From contig CALDHX010000013.1 of NCBI GenBank assembly GCA_937901525.1, positions 1 through 64,000 on the forward strand: a DNA stretch of 64,000 bases, written 5' to 3'. Source of the stretch: an uncultured Bacteroidales bacterium. GTDB lineage: Bacteria > Bacteroidota > Bacteroidia > Bacteroidales > P3. Shown piece after piece: positions 7,779 to 17,145 of this stretch (position 1 is its first letter; each line of letters starts with the position of its first letter). The position numbers were made by a program, and so were the translations under genes. The notes under the pieces are model-generated. The model ran no database searches. It was not told where the DNA came from and worked only from the letters and a program-made list of their open reading frames with translations.

Positions 7779-10094
7779 CTACTTTTGTAATATTACTTTT
7801 AATGTTTGTACTCCTTCGTTGGTTGTTACTCTTAAATTATATGTACCTGATGGAATAACTGATATATCTATTATTGATTGATTTTCAAATGAAATTATTA
7901 ATTGTCCTGCTGTATTTAGCACTTCTATTTGTTTTGCTTTTTTACTTAAATAAACAACTCCTCTTGTTGGATTAGGGTAACAGGTTAATTGTTCTATTGG
8001 AGTTATGTTTTCAATAAGTGAAAATTTAGCTGTGTAGTTTTGTTCTTTTTCTGTTAGTATTACTTTTCTTGGATTTTCTTTTTCTCCATCTGTCCATTCA
8101 ATAAATTGATAGCCATTGAATGGTTCTGCTTTTATGGTAACTTCTGTATTTGGTTCATATAGTCCGCTTCCAGAAACATTTCCCATTGTTTTATCTTCGG
8201 CTGTTACTTCAATAGTGTATTTTTCTATTTCAACTTTTGCATAAGAGATAGTATCTTCCTTTGTTATTACTTGATTTTCTTTTACTGAAACTTCTTTCTG
8301 TATTGTCTCTTTTTCTTTTATTGGTGTAATTTCTTTTTGTTCTGTATTTACTCTTTGTGGTATTTCTATCTCTTTTGGCTTTTCTATTTGATAGATTGGT
8401 ATTTTTACTTCTGGAATTTTTATATTATCCGCAATTAAAGGTAATAATACTTGATTATTTGTTGTAATAGAATCGGTTAATTCTGCATCTATTATTATTT
8501 CACTGATTTTCTTTTCTAAGTTCAAAGAAAGTAAAAAACTATCTTTTTCTACTGGTACTGTGATAACTATATCTTTTGGCAAATTTTTCCAAGTGTTATC
8601 GTAAATTTTTATTGGTTTTGTGTCTTTAAATGATAGTTGTTTTAATTTTTTGCAATTGTTAAATGCATAGTCAGATATTATTTCAAGGTTTGTGTTGAAT
8701 AGTACAGATTTCAAATTAACACATTGTTCAAAGGCTCCTAATCCTATTGTATTTAGATATGGAGGAAATTCTATTGAGCTTAAACTTGAACATTTATAAA
8801 ACGCATAATTGCCTATTGATTTTATATTCTCGCCAAAAGTAACTTTTTCTAATTTTGAACAAGTGTAAAATGTGTAATTTCTAATAGTATCTAAATTGCA
8901 AAGTTCTACTTGTTTTAAACTTGAACATTCTGTAAATGCAAATTCTCCTATTTCTTTTACTTTTGATAAGTCTATCTGTTTTAAATTTCTACATCTTTCA
9001 AAGGCATATTTCCCTATGGTCGTTACAGATGCTATATCTATTGATTTAAGATTTGAACAATTTTGGAAAGTATATCTGCCTATTGTATTTACTGCCGATG
9101 GAATATTTATTTGTTCTAAACTTACACAATTAGCAAAGGCTGCATTACCTATTGAGGTAACTGAGGTAGGAATATTTATGTTTTTTAAGTTTTTGCAATA
9201 TTCAAAAGCGTTGTTATCTATTAATTCTATTGTGTGTGGTAATATTATTGTTGTTAAATTATAACAATATTTAAAGACTGAATTGTTTATTGTAGTTATT
9301 GAGTAAGGAATGTCTATTGAGGTTAGTGCTATACATGAGGCAAAGGACAATGCTCCTAAAAATTCAAGCGATGTTGGTAATGTTATTTTTTCAAGTTTGG
9401 TACAAGAAAAAAAGGCTTTGTCTTCTATTGATTTTAGATTTAATGGAAGTGATATATTATCTAAATTTCTACAAAATGCAAATGCAGATTCTCCTATGGT
9501 CTCTACTTTGTTTGGTATTTGTATGTTTCTAAGTTTTTCGCAAGAATAAAATGCGTATGATTCTATCTTGTTTAAATTATCTGGAAGTAATATTTGTTCT
9601 AATGAAATACAGTTTGAAAATGCATGCTTTGATATTTCTATTATGGAATTAGGTAAATTGATTTTTTGTAATTTTCTACAAGATAAAAATGCAGAGACTC
9701 CTATTTTTTGTAATTTAGTTCCAATTTTTACTTCTCTTAAATTAGAGCAACCTTTAAAGGCTTCATTACCTATTATTGTTATAGAATCAGATATTGTTAC
9801 TGATTTTAAATTCATACAATTACTGAAAGCGTTATTTTCTATTGCTTTTACTACATAATGAACTCCATTATATTCTACAATATTTGGTATTATCAATTCT
9901 CCTGCGGGTTTTTCATAGCCTATATACGAAGCTCCTATTGTATTGCTTACTGGTGCTGTTACAATAACAGTTGTTGTTTGTTCATCAATATTATAATATA
10001 ATACTTGACCTGTTGGAGATGTCCTACTAAAATCAAATGCTATTGTTCTAATACATATAAGTAAAAAAAGGATTGTTATAATTGTTCTCTTCAC
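7779..10094 (-). CDS. BspA-like leucine-rich repeat surface protein with T9SS type A tail
   Basis: A 771-residue protein with a signal peptide at residues 1-19. About 18 consecutive BspA/LRR_5 repeats of 23 residues span roughly residues 70-495, each of the form xxIGxxAFxxCxxLKxIxIPxxV. A Lys/Glu/Ile-rich linker follows (about 560-640). An InlB-B-repeat-like module comes next (TAEDKTMGNVSGSGLYEPNT to NYTAKF), then a T9SS sorting tail (TCYPNPTRGVVYLSK). Related proteins bind host matrix or other bacteria, so a surface adhesin role is inferred. It begins 3 bases after nadB ends and is probably transcribed with it. Confidence 0.87.
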   Translation of the reverse strand: MKRTIITILFLLICIRTIAFDFSRTSPTGQVLYYNIDEQTTTVIVTAPVSNTIGASYIGYEKPAGELIIPNIVEYNGVHYVVKAIENNAFSNCMNLKSVTISDSITIIGNEAFKGCSNLREVKIGTKLQKIGVSAFLSCRKLQKINLPNSIIEISKHAFSNCISLEQILLPDNLNKIESYAFYSCEKLRNIQIPNKVETIGESAFAFCRNLDNISLPLNLKSIEDKAFFSCTKLEKITLPTSLEFLGALSFASCIALTSIDIPYSITTINNSVFKYCYNLTTIILPHTIELIDNNAFEYCKNLKNINIPTSVTSIGNAAFANCVSLEQINIPSAVNTIGRYTFQNCSNLKSIDIASVTTIGKYAFERCRNLKQIDLSKVKEIGEFAFTECSSLKQVELCNLDTIRNYTFYTCSKLEKVTFGENIKSIGNYAFYKCSSLSSIEFPPYLNTIGLGAFEQCVNLKSVLFNTNLEIISDYAFNNCKKLKQLSFKDTKPIKIYDNTWKNLPKDIVITVPVEKDSFLLSLNLEKKISEIIIDAELTDSITTNNQVLLPLIADNIKIPEVKIPIYQIEKPKEIEIPQRVNTEQKEITPIKEKETIQKEVSVKENQVITKEDTISYAKVEIEKYTIEVTAEDKTMGNVSGSGLYEPNTEVTIKAEPFNGYQFIEWTDGEKENPRKVILTEKEQNYTAKFSLIENITPIEQLTCYPNPTRGVVYLSKKAKQIEVLNTAGQLIISFENQSIIDISVIPSGTYNLRVTTNEGVQTLKVILQK
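8640..9860 (-). repeat. ~69-bp periodic coding repeats (LRR_5 units)
   Basis: Diverged ~69-base units encode the 23-residue LRR repeats of the BspA-like protein. Each unit shows a TTTGAACA/TTTGCAA-like segment for the xCxxLK turn. The repeats are conserved at protein level but well diverged at DNA level, so they look old rather than recently expanded. Confidence 0.7.
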
Positions 10095-10097
10095 TAT

Positions 10098-11666
10098 TTA
10101 TTTATTTTGAGGGGGATAATCTATTGAATAATGCAAACCTACACTCTCTTTTCGGCTTTCCGCCATTTTAATAATTAAATAACTGTTTGCAATTAAATTT
10201 CTTAATTCACATAATTGTGGCGTTAATACTGATTTATTGTACAACTCTTCTGTTTCTTCGTAAATCAGTTTCATTCTCTTGAATGCTTTCCTTAGTCTTA
10301 AATCACTCCTAACTATGCCTACATAATTGGTCATTATCTGTTGCACTTCTTTGACCGATTGTGTTATTAGGCTTAATTCTTCATTCAAAACCATACCTTC
10401 TGCATTCCAATCTGGAACTTTATCACAAAAGTCTGTTGAAGATATTTTTTTTATTGAGTCTACGTATGCTCTATGTGAATAAACTAATGATTCTAATAAA
10501 GAGTTTGAAGCTAACCGATTTGCTCCATGAAGTCCTGTGCACGAACATTCTCCTGAAGCATATAGATTAATAATACTTGTTCTTGAATATTGATCTACTT
10601 CTATTCCTCCACAACAATAATGTGCAGCTGGAATTATAGGTATCATTTCCTGTGTTATGTTTATTCCTATTTCTAAGCATTTCGCATAAATATTAGGGAA
10701 ATGACGCATTATTTCTTCTTTGCTAATGCCTCTACAATCTAAGTATTCATGTTCATCTCCTCGTTTTGTCATTTCTGCGTTTACAGCACGAGCTACAATG
10801 TCTCTTGGAGCTAATGATCCTCTCTTATCATATTTTTCCATAAAAGACTCTCCTGCCATATTTTTTAATATTCCCCCCGCTCCTCTCATTGCTTCTGTAA
10901 TAAGAAAAGAGGGTTTTTCTCTTGGATTAAATAACGAAGTAGGATGAAATTGTATAAATTCCATGTGTCTGAGCTTACCCTTTGCTCTGTGAACCATTGC
11001 TTGTCCATCTCCAGTTGCAATCAACGGACTTGTCGTTGTTGAATAAACATTGCCATTGCCACCTGTACACAACATTGTTACTTTTGAAAGATATGTGTCT
11101 ATTGTATTTGTTTTTTTATCTAAAACATAGGCGCCATAACATCTAATATCTTCTCGTCTTTTATTCACTTCCTGACCTAAATGGTGTTGAGTGATAATAT
11201 CTATTGTGTATTGATTTTCTTTTATTATTACATTTGGGTGTGAACGAACTTTTTCTAATAAGGCTCTTTCTATTTCAAAACCTGTATTATCTCTATGATG
11301 TAATATTCTGTACTCAGAATGTCCGCCTTCTTTTGCTAAATCGTAAACACCTGTCTGTTTTTTATCAAAATTTGTTCCCCAATCTATAAGTTCTTTTATC
11401 CTATCGGTAGATTCTGTTATTGTTATTTTTACACTTTCAAAATCACATAAACCTGCCCCTGCAATTAATGTATCATTTATATGTTTTTCGTATGAGTCAT
11501 TATCATACATTACAGCAGCAATGCCTCCTTGTGCATATTTTGTTGAACACTCGGAAGCATCTGATTTTGTTAGAATGCAAACTTTCCCGTACTCTGCAAC
11601 TTTTAATGCATAACTCAAGCCTGCTATTCCTGATCCTATTACCAAAAAATCTACCTTAAATCTCAT
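10098..11666 (-). CDS. nadB: L-aspartate oxidase
   Basis: A 522-residue flavoprotein that oxidises L-aspartate to iminoaspartate in de novo NAD synthesis. The FAD dinucleotide fold is at the N-terminus (FLVIGSGIAGLSYALKVAEY). Succinate dehydrogenase/fumarate reductase-family motifs follow: STKYAQGGIAA, GHSEYRILHHRDNTG, MEFIQFHPTS, PAAHYCCGGIEVD and LYASGECSCTGLHGANRLAS. The C-terminal helical domain is complete. nadA and nadC are not in the window. It lies 6 bases after atpG and 3 bases before the BspA-like gene, so it appears to be part of the atp transcription unit. Confidence 0.95.
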   Translation of the reverse strand: MRFKVDFLVIGSGIAGLSYALKVAEYGKVCILTKSDASECSTKYAQGGIAAVMYDNDSYEKHINDTLIAGAGLCDFESVKITITESTDRIKELIDWGTNFDKKQTGVYDLAKEGGHSEYRILHHRDNTGFEIERALLEKVRSHPNVIIKENQYTIDIITQHHLGQEVNKRREDIRCYGAYVLDKKTNTIDTYLSKVTMLCTGGNGNVYSTTTSPLIATGDGQAMVHRAKGKLRHMEFIQFHPTSLFNPREKPSFLITEAMRGAGGILKNMAGESFMEKYDKRGSLAPRDIVARAVNAEMTKRGDEHEYLDCRGISKEEIMRHFPNIYAKCLEIGINITQEMIPIIPAAHYCCGGIEVDQYSRTSIINLYASGECSCTGLHGANRLASNSLLESLVYSHRAYVDSIKKISSTDFCDKVPDWNAEGMVLNEELSLITQSVKEVQQIMTNYVGIVRSDLRLRKAFKRMKLIYEETEELYNKSVLTPQLCELRNLIANSYLIIKMAESRKESVGLHYSIDYPPQNK

Positions 11667-11672
11667 AGATTG

Positions 11673-12542
11673 TTATTTTAAAGCTTCTGCACCACTACAT
11701 ATTTCTATGATTTCATTTGTAATTGAAGCTTGTCGTGCTTTATTATAAGTAAGTTTAAGTTCTTTTAATAAGTTTGTTGCATTATCTGTTGCTTTATGCA
11801 TAGATGTCATTCTCGCCCCATGTTCTGATGCAAATGAATCTAAAAAACATTTAAACAACTGTGTCTTTAATGATTGTGGAATTATAGAGTTTATGATTTC
11901 AACTTTAGATGGTTCAAAGATATAATCGTTATTTACATTTGACTCTTCTTGTTCAAATGAAATTGGAAGGAATGTCTCATAAGTTAATATCTGTGTAGAA
12001 GCGTTTTTAAATTGATTATATATTATTTCTATCTTATCATATTTTTGATTTAAGAATTCTTTTATCAATAAATCACTTTCTTTAGCCACCATTTCAAACG
12101 ACAAATTATCCCAAATTTCATCGTTCTCTCCTACATAGTTTACACTATTTTGTTTCTTAAAAAAGTCAGTGCCTTTCTTTCCAAAAGTTTTTACATCTAT
12201 TCTTATATCGGCATTATTTGCTTTATAATACTCTATTCTTTGATTGGTTGCTTTTATTACATTTGAATTAAACGTTGAACACAATCCTTTGTTACTTGTC
12301 AATACTAAAAGTAATACATTACTTACAATTTTTGTTTGTCTTGCAAGAGGTAATTCATCTTTTTCACTCCCACAAAGATTCTGTATTATTTCAGTCATCT
12401 TTGCTGAATATGGTCGCAACTTCAAAATTGCATTCTGAGATTTACGCAATTTTGAAGCTGACACCATTTTCATTGCACTCGTTATCTGTTGTGTTGAACT
12501 TACAGAAGCTATTCTTGTTCTAATTTCTTTAAGATTAGCCAT
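11673..12542 (-). CDS. atpG: ATP synthase F1 gamma subunit
   Basis: A 289-residue central-stalk subunit. The N-terminal helix reads MANLKEIRTRIASVSSTQQ then ITSAMKMVSASKL. The C-terminal helix reads MTSMHKATDNATNLLKELKL then YNKARQASITNEI. Both are hallmark rotor coiled-coil segments, joined by a Rossmann-like middle domain (LLLVLTSNKGLCSTFNSNV). It lies 6 bases after atpA. The chain is complete. Confidence 0.96.
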   Translation of the reverse strand: MANLKEIRTRIASVSSTQQITSAMKMVSASKLRKSQNAILKLRPYSAKMTEIIQNLCGSEKDELPLARQTKIVSNVLLLVLTSNKGLCSTFNSNVIKATNQRIEYYKANNADIRIDVKTFGKKGTDFFKKQNSVNYVGENDEIWDNLSFEMVAKESDLLIKEFLNQKYDKIEIIYNQFKNASTQILTYETFLPISFEQEESNVNNDYIFEPSKVEIINSIIPQSLKTQLFKCFLDSFASEHGARMTSMHKATDNATNLLKELKLTYNKARQASITNEIIEICSGAEALK

Positions 12543-12548
12543 AAATAA

Positions 12549-14129
12549 CTATGCTTTATATTTTCTACTTATTTCTTTTGCCACATCTTCCAACTTGCTC
12601 ATGATTTGGTCATCAATCTTTCCACTTCCAAGTGAGAGTAACAACTCTTTTTCATTAGTTTCAAGATGGAATATAAATTCTTCTTCAAAGTTTTTAACTT
12701 TATTTATAGGCACATCTCTCAACCAACCATTAGTTCCACAAGCAATAATTGCCACTTGATGCTCTACTCTCATTGGAGAATATTGCGCTTGTTTCAATAT
12801 TTCAACATTTCGCTTACCTTTCTCCAAAACAAACTTAGTTGCTGCATCAAGATCAGAACCAAATTTAGAAAATGCTTCCAATTCTCTATATTGAGCTTGG
12901 TCTAATTTCAATGTACCAGAAACTTTCTTCATCGATTTTATTTGAGCTTTACCTCCAACACGAGAAACAGATATACCAACATTAATAGCTGGTCTTATAC
13001 CTGCATTAAACAAGTTTGTTTCAAGAAATATTTGACCATCAGTTATGGAAATCACATTTGTTGGAATATATGCAGAAACGTCACCAGCCTGAGTTTCTAT
13101 AATAGGAAGAGCTGTCAAAGAACCTCCTCCCTTTACAAGATGTTTAATACTATCTGGCAAATCATTCATATTCTTAGCAACATTATCCTCATTGATAATT
13201 TTTCCAGCTCTTTCCAATAATCTTGAATGCAAATAGAACACATCTCCTGGATAAGCTTCACGTCCTGGTGGACGTCTTAATAACAAAGAAACTTCACGAT
13301 AAGCAACAGCTTGTTTACTCAAATCATCATAAACAACTAACGCTGCACGTCCAGTATCTCTAAAATATTCTCCAATAGCAGCACCTGCAAATGGAGCATA
13401 GAATTGCATTGCTGCAGAATCTGATGCTGTCGCTGCTAAAACAATAGTGTAATCCATTGCACCTTTCTCTGTCAAAGTTCTAACTATATTTGCGACAGTA
13501 GAACCTTTTTGACCACAAGCCACATAAATACAATAGACAGGTTCTCCTTTATCAAAAAATTCCTTTTGATTTAAGATTGTGTCTATTGCTATAGCTGTTT
13601 TACCTGTTTGTCTATCTCCAATTATTAACTCTCTTTGACCTCTTCCAATAGGAATCATTGAGTCAACCGCTTTCAAACCAGTCTGCAAAGGTTCCTCTAC
13701 TGGTTGTCTAAAAATAACACCTGGAGCTTTTCTTTCAAGAGGCATTTCAAATAATTCACCCGCAATAGCACCTTTACCATCTATCGGTTCTCCTATAGTA
13801 TTGATAACCCTACCTAATAATCCTTCTCCAACCTTTATAGATGCTATTCTTTTTGTTCTTTTAACTGTATCACCTTCATTTATAGATTCTGATTCACCCA
13901 AAATCACAACACCCACATTATCCTCTTCCAAGTTTTGAACTATCGCTTGAACTCCATTATCAAATTCTACTAATTCCCCTGCTTGAACATTCATCAATCC
14001 ATAAACTCTCGCAATTCCATCTCCCACTGTCAAAACAGTACCAACCTCCTCTAAACTTGCTTCTAAATTAGAATTTGAAAGTTGCTTACGTAATATCGCT
14101 GTTATTTCTGATGGTTTAATTTCTGCCAT
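12549..14129 (-). CDS. atpA: ATP synthase F1 alpha subunit
   Basis: A 526-residue non-catalytic nucleotide-binding subunit. The N-terminal beta barrel reads [14 protein letters not shown]. The P-loop is GDRQTGKT (about 171-178). [20 protein letters not shown] is the conserved alpha signature, and the helical C-terminus is complete. It sits between atpH and atpG. The partner beta subunit (atpD) is not in this window. Confidence 0.97.
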   Translation of the reverse strand: MAEIKPSEITAILRKQLSNSNLEASLEEVGTVLTVGDGIARVYGLMNVQAGELVEFDNGVQAIVQNLEEDNVGVVILGESESINEGDTVKRTKRIASIKVGEGLLGRVINTIGEPIDGKGAIAGELFEMPLERKAPGVIFRQPVEEPLQTGLKAVDSMIPIGRGQRELIIGDRQTGKTAIAIDTILNQKEFFDKGEPVYCIYVACGQKGSTVANIVRTLTEKGAMDYTIVLAATASDSAAMQFYAPFAGAAIGEYFRDTGRAALVVYDDLSKQAVAYREVSLLLRRPPGREAYPGDVFYLHSRLLERAGKIINEDNVAKNMNDLPDSIKHLVKGGGSLTALPIIETQAGDVSAYIPTNVISITDGQIFLETNLFNAGIRPAINVGISVSRVGGKAQIKSMKKVSGTLKLDQAQYRELEAFSKFGSDLDAATKFVLEKGKRNVEILKQAQYSPMRVEHQVAIIACGTNGWLRDVPINKVKNFEEEFIFHLETNEKELLLSLGSGKIDDQIMSKLEDVAKEISRKYKA

Positions 14130-14145
14130 ATCTATCGTTTATTTT

Positions 14146-14703
14146 TTAGAATATCTTTTCGTATATATTCTGGTTAAATTCTTTTTTTAATTTTGTTATT
14201 TGTTTACTAAAACTTGCATCATATTGTTTACCATCAACTGTTAAAGAAAAGCCCCCTAACAATTTAGGATTAACAAACAATTGCAAATCTATCTCCGATG
14301 ACAATTTCCCTTCAATATCCTTCTTAATACCATTTACAACATCTTCATCAAGTTTTTGTGCTGTTGTAAATTTAACTATCTTTATGTGCTTAAACTCCTT
14401 GTATAACTCCGTATATCTATCTGCTATTTCATATAAATACACATCCCTTCTTTTAGAAATCAACAACTCAATAAATAACAAAGAAACTTTTTCTACTTTA
14501 TCATTGAAAATTTCGTGAATTATATCTTTCTTTTTTGAAGGTTTAATAACAGGATTCTTTAAGATAGCCTTCAATTGTGGAGATTCCTCACAAATCTTTT
14601 TTACCAATAACATATCCTCATAAACTCTTTCCATTAATTCATTCTCTTGAGCAAGAACGAATAAAGACTGAGCATAACGAGTTTGTAATTTAAAACTATC
14701 CAT
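14146..14703 (-). CDS. atpH: ATP synthase F1 delta subunit
   Basis: A 185-residue peripheral-stalk (OSCP-type) subunit linking F1 to the b subunit. The N-terminal helix reads LQTRYAQSLFVLAQENELME, with LKNPVIKPSKKKDIIHEIF in the helical domain. The C-terminal region reads LFVNPKLLGGFSLTVDGKQY then DASFSKQI, typical of the family. It lies 2 bases downstream of atpF and 16 bases upstream of atpA. Confidence 0.94.
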   Translation of the reverse strand: MDSFKLQTRYAQSLFVLAQENELMERVYEDMLLVKKICEESPQLKAILKNPVIKPSKKKDIIHEIFNDKVEKVSLLFIELLISKRRDVYLYEIADRYTELYKEFKHIKIVKFTTAQKLDEDVVNGIKKDIEGKLSSEIDLQLFVNPKLLGGFSLTVDGKQYDASFSKQITKLKKEFNQNIYEKIF

Positions 14704-14705
14704 TG

Positions 14706-15200
14706 TTATTTAAGGTTTATTTCAGACATTCTCTTACTGATAATTTCATTACTTTTAGCCTTATCCGTAAGTTCATGCTTCAAAAGATCTTCAGCTATTT
14801 CAATAGAAAGATGAGCTATTTGATTCTTCAATTCAGTCATAGCATGCAATTTTTCATATTCAATATTTTCGCGTGCAGCCACAACTATCCTTTGAGCTTC
14901 TTTTTGAGCTTGTTCCTTAGCCTCTTCTATCATTTTTTCTTTTAACTCCTTTGTTTGTTGCAGCATCAAATCACGTTCTTTTTGAGCTTCAATTAACAAT
15001 TGCTCATTACCTGCTTGCAATTGTTTCATTTCTTCCCTTGCAATAGCTGCTTCCTCCAAAGACTTTTTAATTTGCTCTTCTCTTTTAAACATCATTCCGA
15101 TGACCACAGGCCAACCAAATTTCCATAAAATAACTAATAGGATAACAAAAGTCAATGTCATCCAAAAGAGAAGTCCAATATCAGGTGTTAATAGTCCCAT
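14706..15200 (-). CDS. atpF: ATP synthase F0 b subunit
   Basis: A 164-residue subunit with one N-terminal membrane helix (LLFWMTLTFVILLVILWKFG) and a long charged helix (about residues 35-164) rich in Glu, Lys, Gln and Ala, matching the b-dimer coiled coil of the peripheral stalk. It is preceded by an 80-base gap after atpE that contains a strong hairpin, and followed almost at once by atpH. Confidence 0.94.
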   Translation of the reverse strand: MGLLTPDIGLLFWMTLTFVILLVILWKFGWPVVIGMMFKREEQIKKSLEEAAIAREEMKQLQAGNEQLLIEAQKERDLMLQQTKELKEKMIEEAKEQAQKEAQRIVVAARENIEYEKLHAMTELKNQIAHLSIEIAEDLLKHELTDKAKSNEIISKRMSEINLK

Positions 15201-15228
15201 ATATATTTAATATTAATTTCGATTCAAA

Positions 15229-15265
15229 AGCATAGCAACAAAACCAATCGTAAAGTTGCTATGCT
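15229..15265 (-). promoter_or_regulatory. Intercistronic hairpin between atpE and atpF
   Basis: An 11-bp perfect stem (15229-15239 with 15255-15265) closes a 15-base loop in the only sizeable gap (80 bases) of the atpE-atpG run. On the minus-strand transcript it is followed by TTTT, so it could act as a partial terminator or an RNA-stabilising element favouring atpE. That would fit the need for many c subunits per enzyme. Its function is inferred. Confidence 0.55.
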
Positions 15266-15280
15266 CATATTTTTTGTTTG

Positions 15281-15541
15281 TTATTTCATTAATATAACTA
15301 ACAAACAAACTACATTAGCGAATAAAGCAACAGCTTCAACCAATGCGGCTGCAATAATCATATTGGAACGAATATCACCTGTTGCCTCAGGTTGACGAGC
15401 AATGGCGTCCATACCATTACGTCCAATATTTCCAATACCTATACCTGCTCCAACAGCAGCTATACCTGCTCCGATACCTGCTAAACCATAACCGATTGTA
15501 GCATTGCTAACAGCTTCTAATAATAATGCTAAAGTTGTCAT
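15281..15541 (-). CDS. atpE: ATP synthase F0 c subunit
   Basis: An 86-residue proteolipid with two membrane helices and the polar loop NGMDAIARQPEATGDI. The ion-carrying Glu is in helix 2 (AALVEAVALFANVV). Compared with Na+ types such as Ilyobacter, the helix-1 Gln is replaced by Ile, and the Ser/Thr and Tyr after the Glu are replaced by Ala/Val and Phe. A proton-driven ring is therefore inferred. It is the first gene of the atpE-F-H-A-G-nadB run. The a subunit (atpB) is instead at 34.3-35.4 kb. Confidence 0.95.
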   Translation of the reverse strand: MTTLALLLEAVSNATIGYGLAGIGAGIAAVGAGIGIGNIGRNGMDAIARQPEATGDIRSNMIIAAALVEAVALFANVVCLLVILMK

Positions 15542-15594
15542 AATAATTATTTTTGTTATTTTAAAGTTACTTTAATTACCTATAAAAATGCGTT

Positions 15595-15602
15595 CAAAGT
15601 TA
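15595..15602 (-). promoter_or_regulatory. atpE operon -7 element (TAACTTTG)
   Basis: The minus-strand sequence matches TAnnTTTG about 50 bases upstream of the atpE start. It is the only convincing promoter between atpE and the divergent tRNA-Lys. Confidence 0.55.
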
Positions 15603-15737
15603 TAATTTTTTTTGCATATCAAAGAGAAAAAAATAAAAAAAATACCTAACACAATTAAAACTTTCTATTTATCAGCTGATTATAAAATCAAAGTAAAAGT
15701 TTTACAAGAAAAATATTGCAGAAATTAAACAAAGATG

Positions 15738-15745
15738 TATCTTTG
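15738..15745 (+). promoter_or_regulatory. tRNA-Lys promoter -7 element (TATCTTTG)
   Basis: TATCTTTG lies 27 bases before the tRNA, with TTG at 15716-15718, 19 bases upstream. This is a textbook Bacteroidota promoter spacing. Confidence 0.65.
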
Positions 15746-15772
15746 CAAACGCAAAATCAAAGATTTAGCGAA

Positions 15773-15845
15773 GTCTTCGTAGCTCAGCTGGTAGAGCAAT
15801 TGACTCTTAATCAATGGGTCCAGGGTTCGAGTCCCTGCGAGGACA
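15773..15845 (+). tRNA. tRNA-Lys (anticodon CTT)
   Basis: A 73-nt cloverleaf. The acceptor stem GTCTTCG/CGAGGAC has one G-T pair, followed by discriminator A. The D-arm is GCTCAGCTGGTAGAGC. The anticodon stem ATTGA/TCAAT closes loop CTCTTAA, giving anticodon CTT. The T-arm is CAGGGTTCGAGTCCCTG. CCA is not encoded. The M20 amidohydrolase gene starts 40 bases downstream and may be read from the same promoter. Confidence 0.95.
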
Positions 15846-15884
15846 CTATTTTCAATTGCGATTCAAATTCGCAAAAAGGTTTTT

Positions 15885-17078
15885 ATGGAAATCAAAAATC
15901 AAATCAAACAAAAAGCACAACAACACTTCAGTAGTGTTGTTGCTATTCGTAGACACTTGCATCAAAATCCAGAACTTTCCAAGCAAGAAAAAGAGACGTC
16001 AAAGTATATTTGTTCAATCCTTGATACTATTGATGGAGTAGAATATCAATCTAACATAGGTGGATATGGAATATTTGGTTTTATAAAAGGGAGAAAACCA
16101 AATAAAAAAACAATAGCATTAAGAGCAGACATAGATGCTTTACCAATAAAAGAAAGCACAAATCTTCCTTTTGCCTCTCTTAAAGAAGGTGTAATGCATG
16201 CTTGTGGTCATGATGCTCATACTGCGATATTATTAGGTGCGATCAAAATTCTATCAGAATTAAGAGAAGAATTTGACGGACAAGTAATGTTTATCTTTCA
16301 ACCATCAGAAGAACACTATCCAGGAGGTGCGATAACAATGTTAAATGATGGCATATTCAACAACATTACACCAAAAGCAATATTTGCACTTCACACAACG
16401 CCAGAAATAGAACGAGGAAAAATTGGAATAAAAGAAGGAAAATATATGGCTTCCACAGATGAGATATATATAGAAGTAAGAGGAAAAGGTGGACACGGAG
16501 CAACACCTGATTTAAATATAGATCCAATAGTAGCAGCCTCACATATCGTAATAGCCTTACAAACCTTAGTAAGCCGAAATGCGAATCCAACACTTCCTAC
16601 CACATTTTCAGTAGGCACTTTCTTGGCAGAAGGTCGCACAAACATCATTCCATCAAAAGTATATTTAGAATGTATAATTCGCACCTTTGATAACGATTGG
16701 AGAAAACAAGCACATAAATTAATACATAGAATAAGCGAAGAAACAGCACAAGCCTTTGGTGCGACAGCAGATGTTTTTATTGACCACGGCTATCCTTATT
16801 TATACAATAATCCAACACTAACAAAAGCAACTCGCAATTTAGCACAAGAATATCTCGGTGAAGAAAACGTATTAGATATAGACATGAGAATGACAGCCGA
16901 AGATTTTGCTTATTTTGCTCAAAAAATTCCAGCATGTTATTTTAGACTTGGCACAAAAAAAGAAGGCTGTGAAATAACCAATCTACATACATCTAATTTT
17001 GATATAGATGAAAATAGTATGCAAGACGCTATAGGATTGATGACTTATTTAGCAATAAAAAACCTTAACGCAGATTAA
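15885..17078 (+). CDS. M20-family metal-dependent amidohydrolase (N-acyl-amino-acid/hippurate hydrolase type)
   Basis: A 397-residue enzyme of the M20D amidohydrolase type. RRHLHQNPELSKQEKET is near the N-terminus. The metal-binding motifs are ALRADIDALPI and MHACGHDAHTAILLGA (about residues 101-116). FQPSEEHYPGGAITML contains the catalytic Glu pair. GKGGHGATPDLNIDPI begins the dimerisation domain, and MTAEDFAYFAQKIPACYFRL is at the C-terminus. It probably removes acyl groups from N-acyl amino acids in the cytoplasm; the substrate cannot be told from sequence. It ends before a bidirectional terminator. Confidence 0.9.
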   Translation: MEIKNQIKQKAQQHFSSVVAIRRHLHQNPELSKQEKETSKYICSILDTIDGVEYQSNIGGYGIFGFIKGRKPNKKTIALRADIDALPIKESTNLPFASLKEGVMHACGHDAHTAILLGAIKILSELREEFDGQVMFIFQPSEEHYPGGAITMLNDGIFNNITPKAIFALHTTPEIERGKIGIKEGKYMASTDEIYIEVRGKGGHGATPDLNIDPIVAASHIVIALQTLVSRNANPTLPTTFSVGTFLAEGRTNIIPSKVYLECIIRTFDNDWRKQAHKLIHRISEETAQAFGATADVFIDHGYPYLYNNPTLTKATRNLAQEYLGEENVLDIDMRMTAEDFAYFAQKIPACYFRLGTKKEGCEITNLHTSNFDIDENSMQDAIGLMTYLAIKNLNAD

Positions 17079-17104
17079 ATATTTCAAAAAAATAATCACC
17101 TATT

Positions 17105-17145
17105 AAAATAAGAGACTTTTATCAAGCATGAAAGTCTCTTATTTT
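17105..17145. terminator. Bidirectional terminator between the M20 hydrolase and degT genes
   Basis: A 15-bp perfect stem (17105-17119 with 17131-17145) has an 11-base loop and A/T-rich flanks on both sides. The stop codon of the minus-strand degT-type gene (17122-17124) is inside the loop, so the two convergent genes share one compact terminator. Confidence 0.8.

Noticed and set aside
8896..9858. Several plus-strand frames with repeated-looking protein
   Set aside because: The repetition comes from the antisense of the LRR units; no start signals or family match.
12942..13220. Plus-strand frame within atpA
   Set aside because: Antisense to a highly conserved ATP synthase subunit; composition is typical of a shadow frame.
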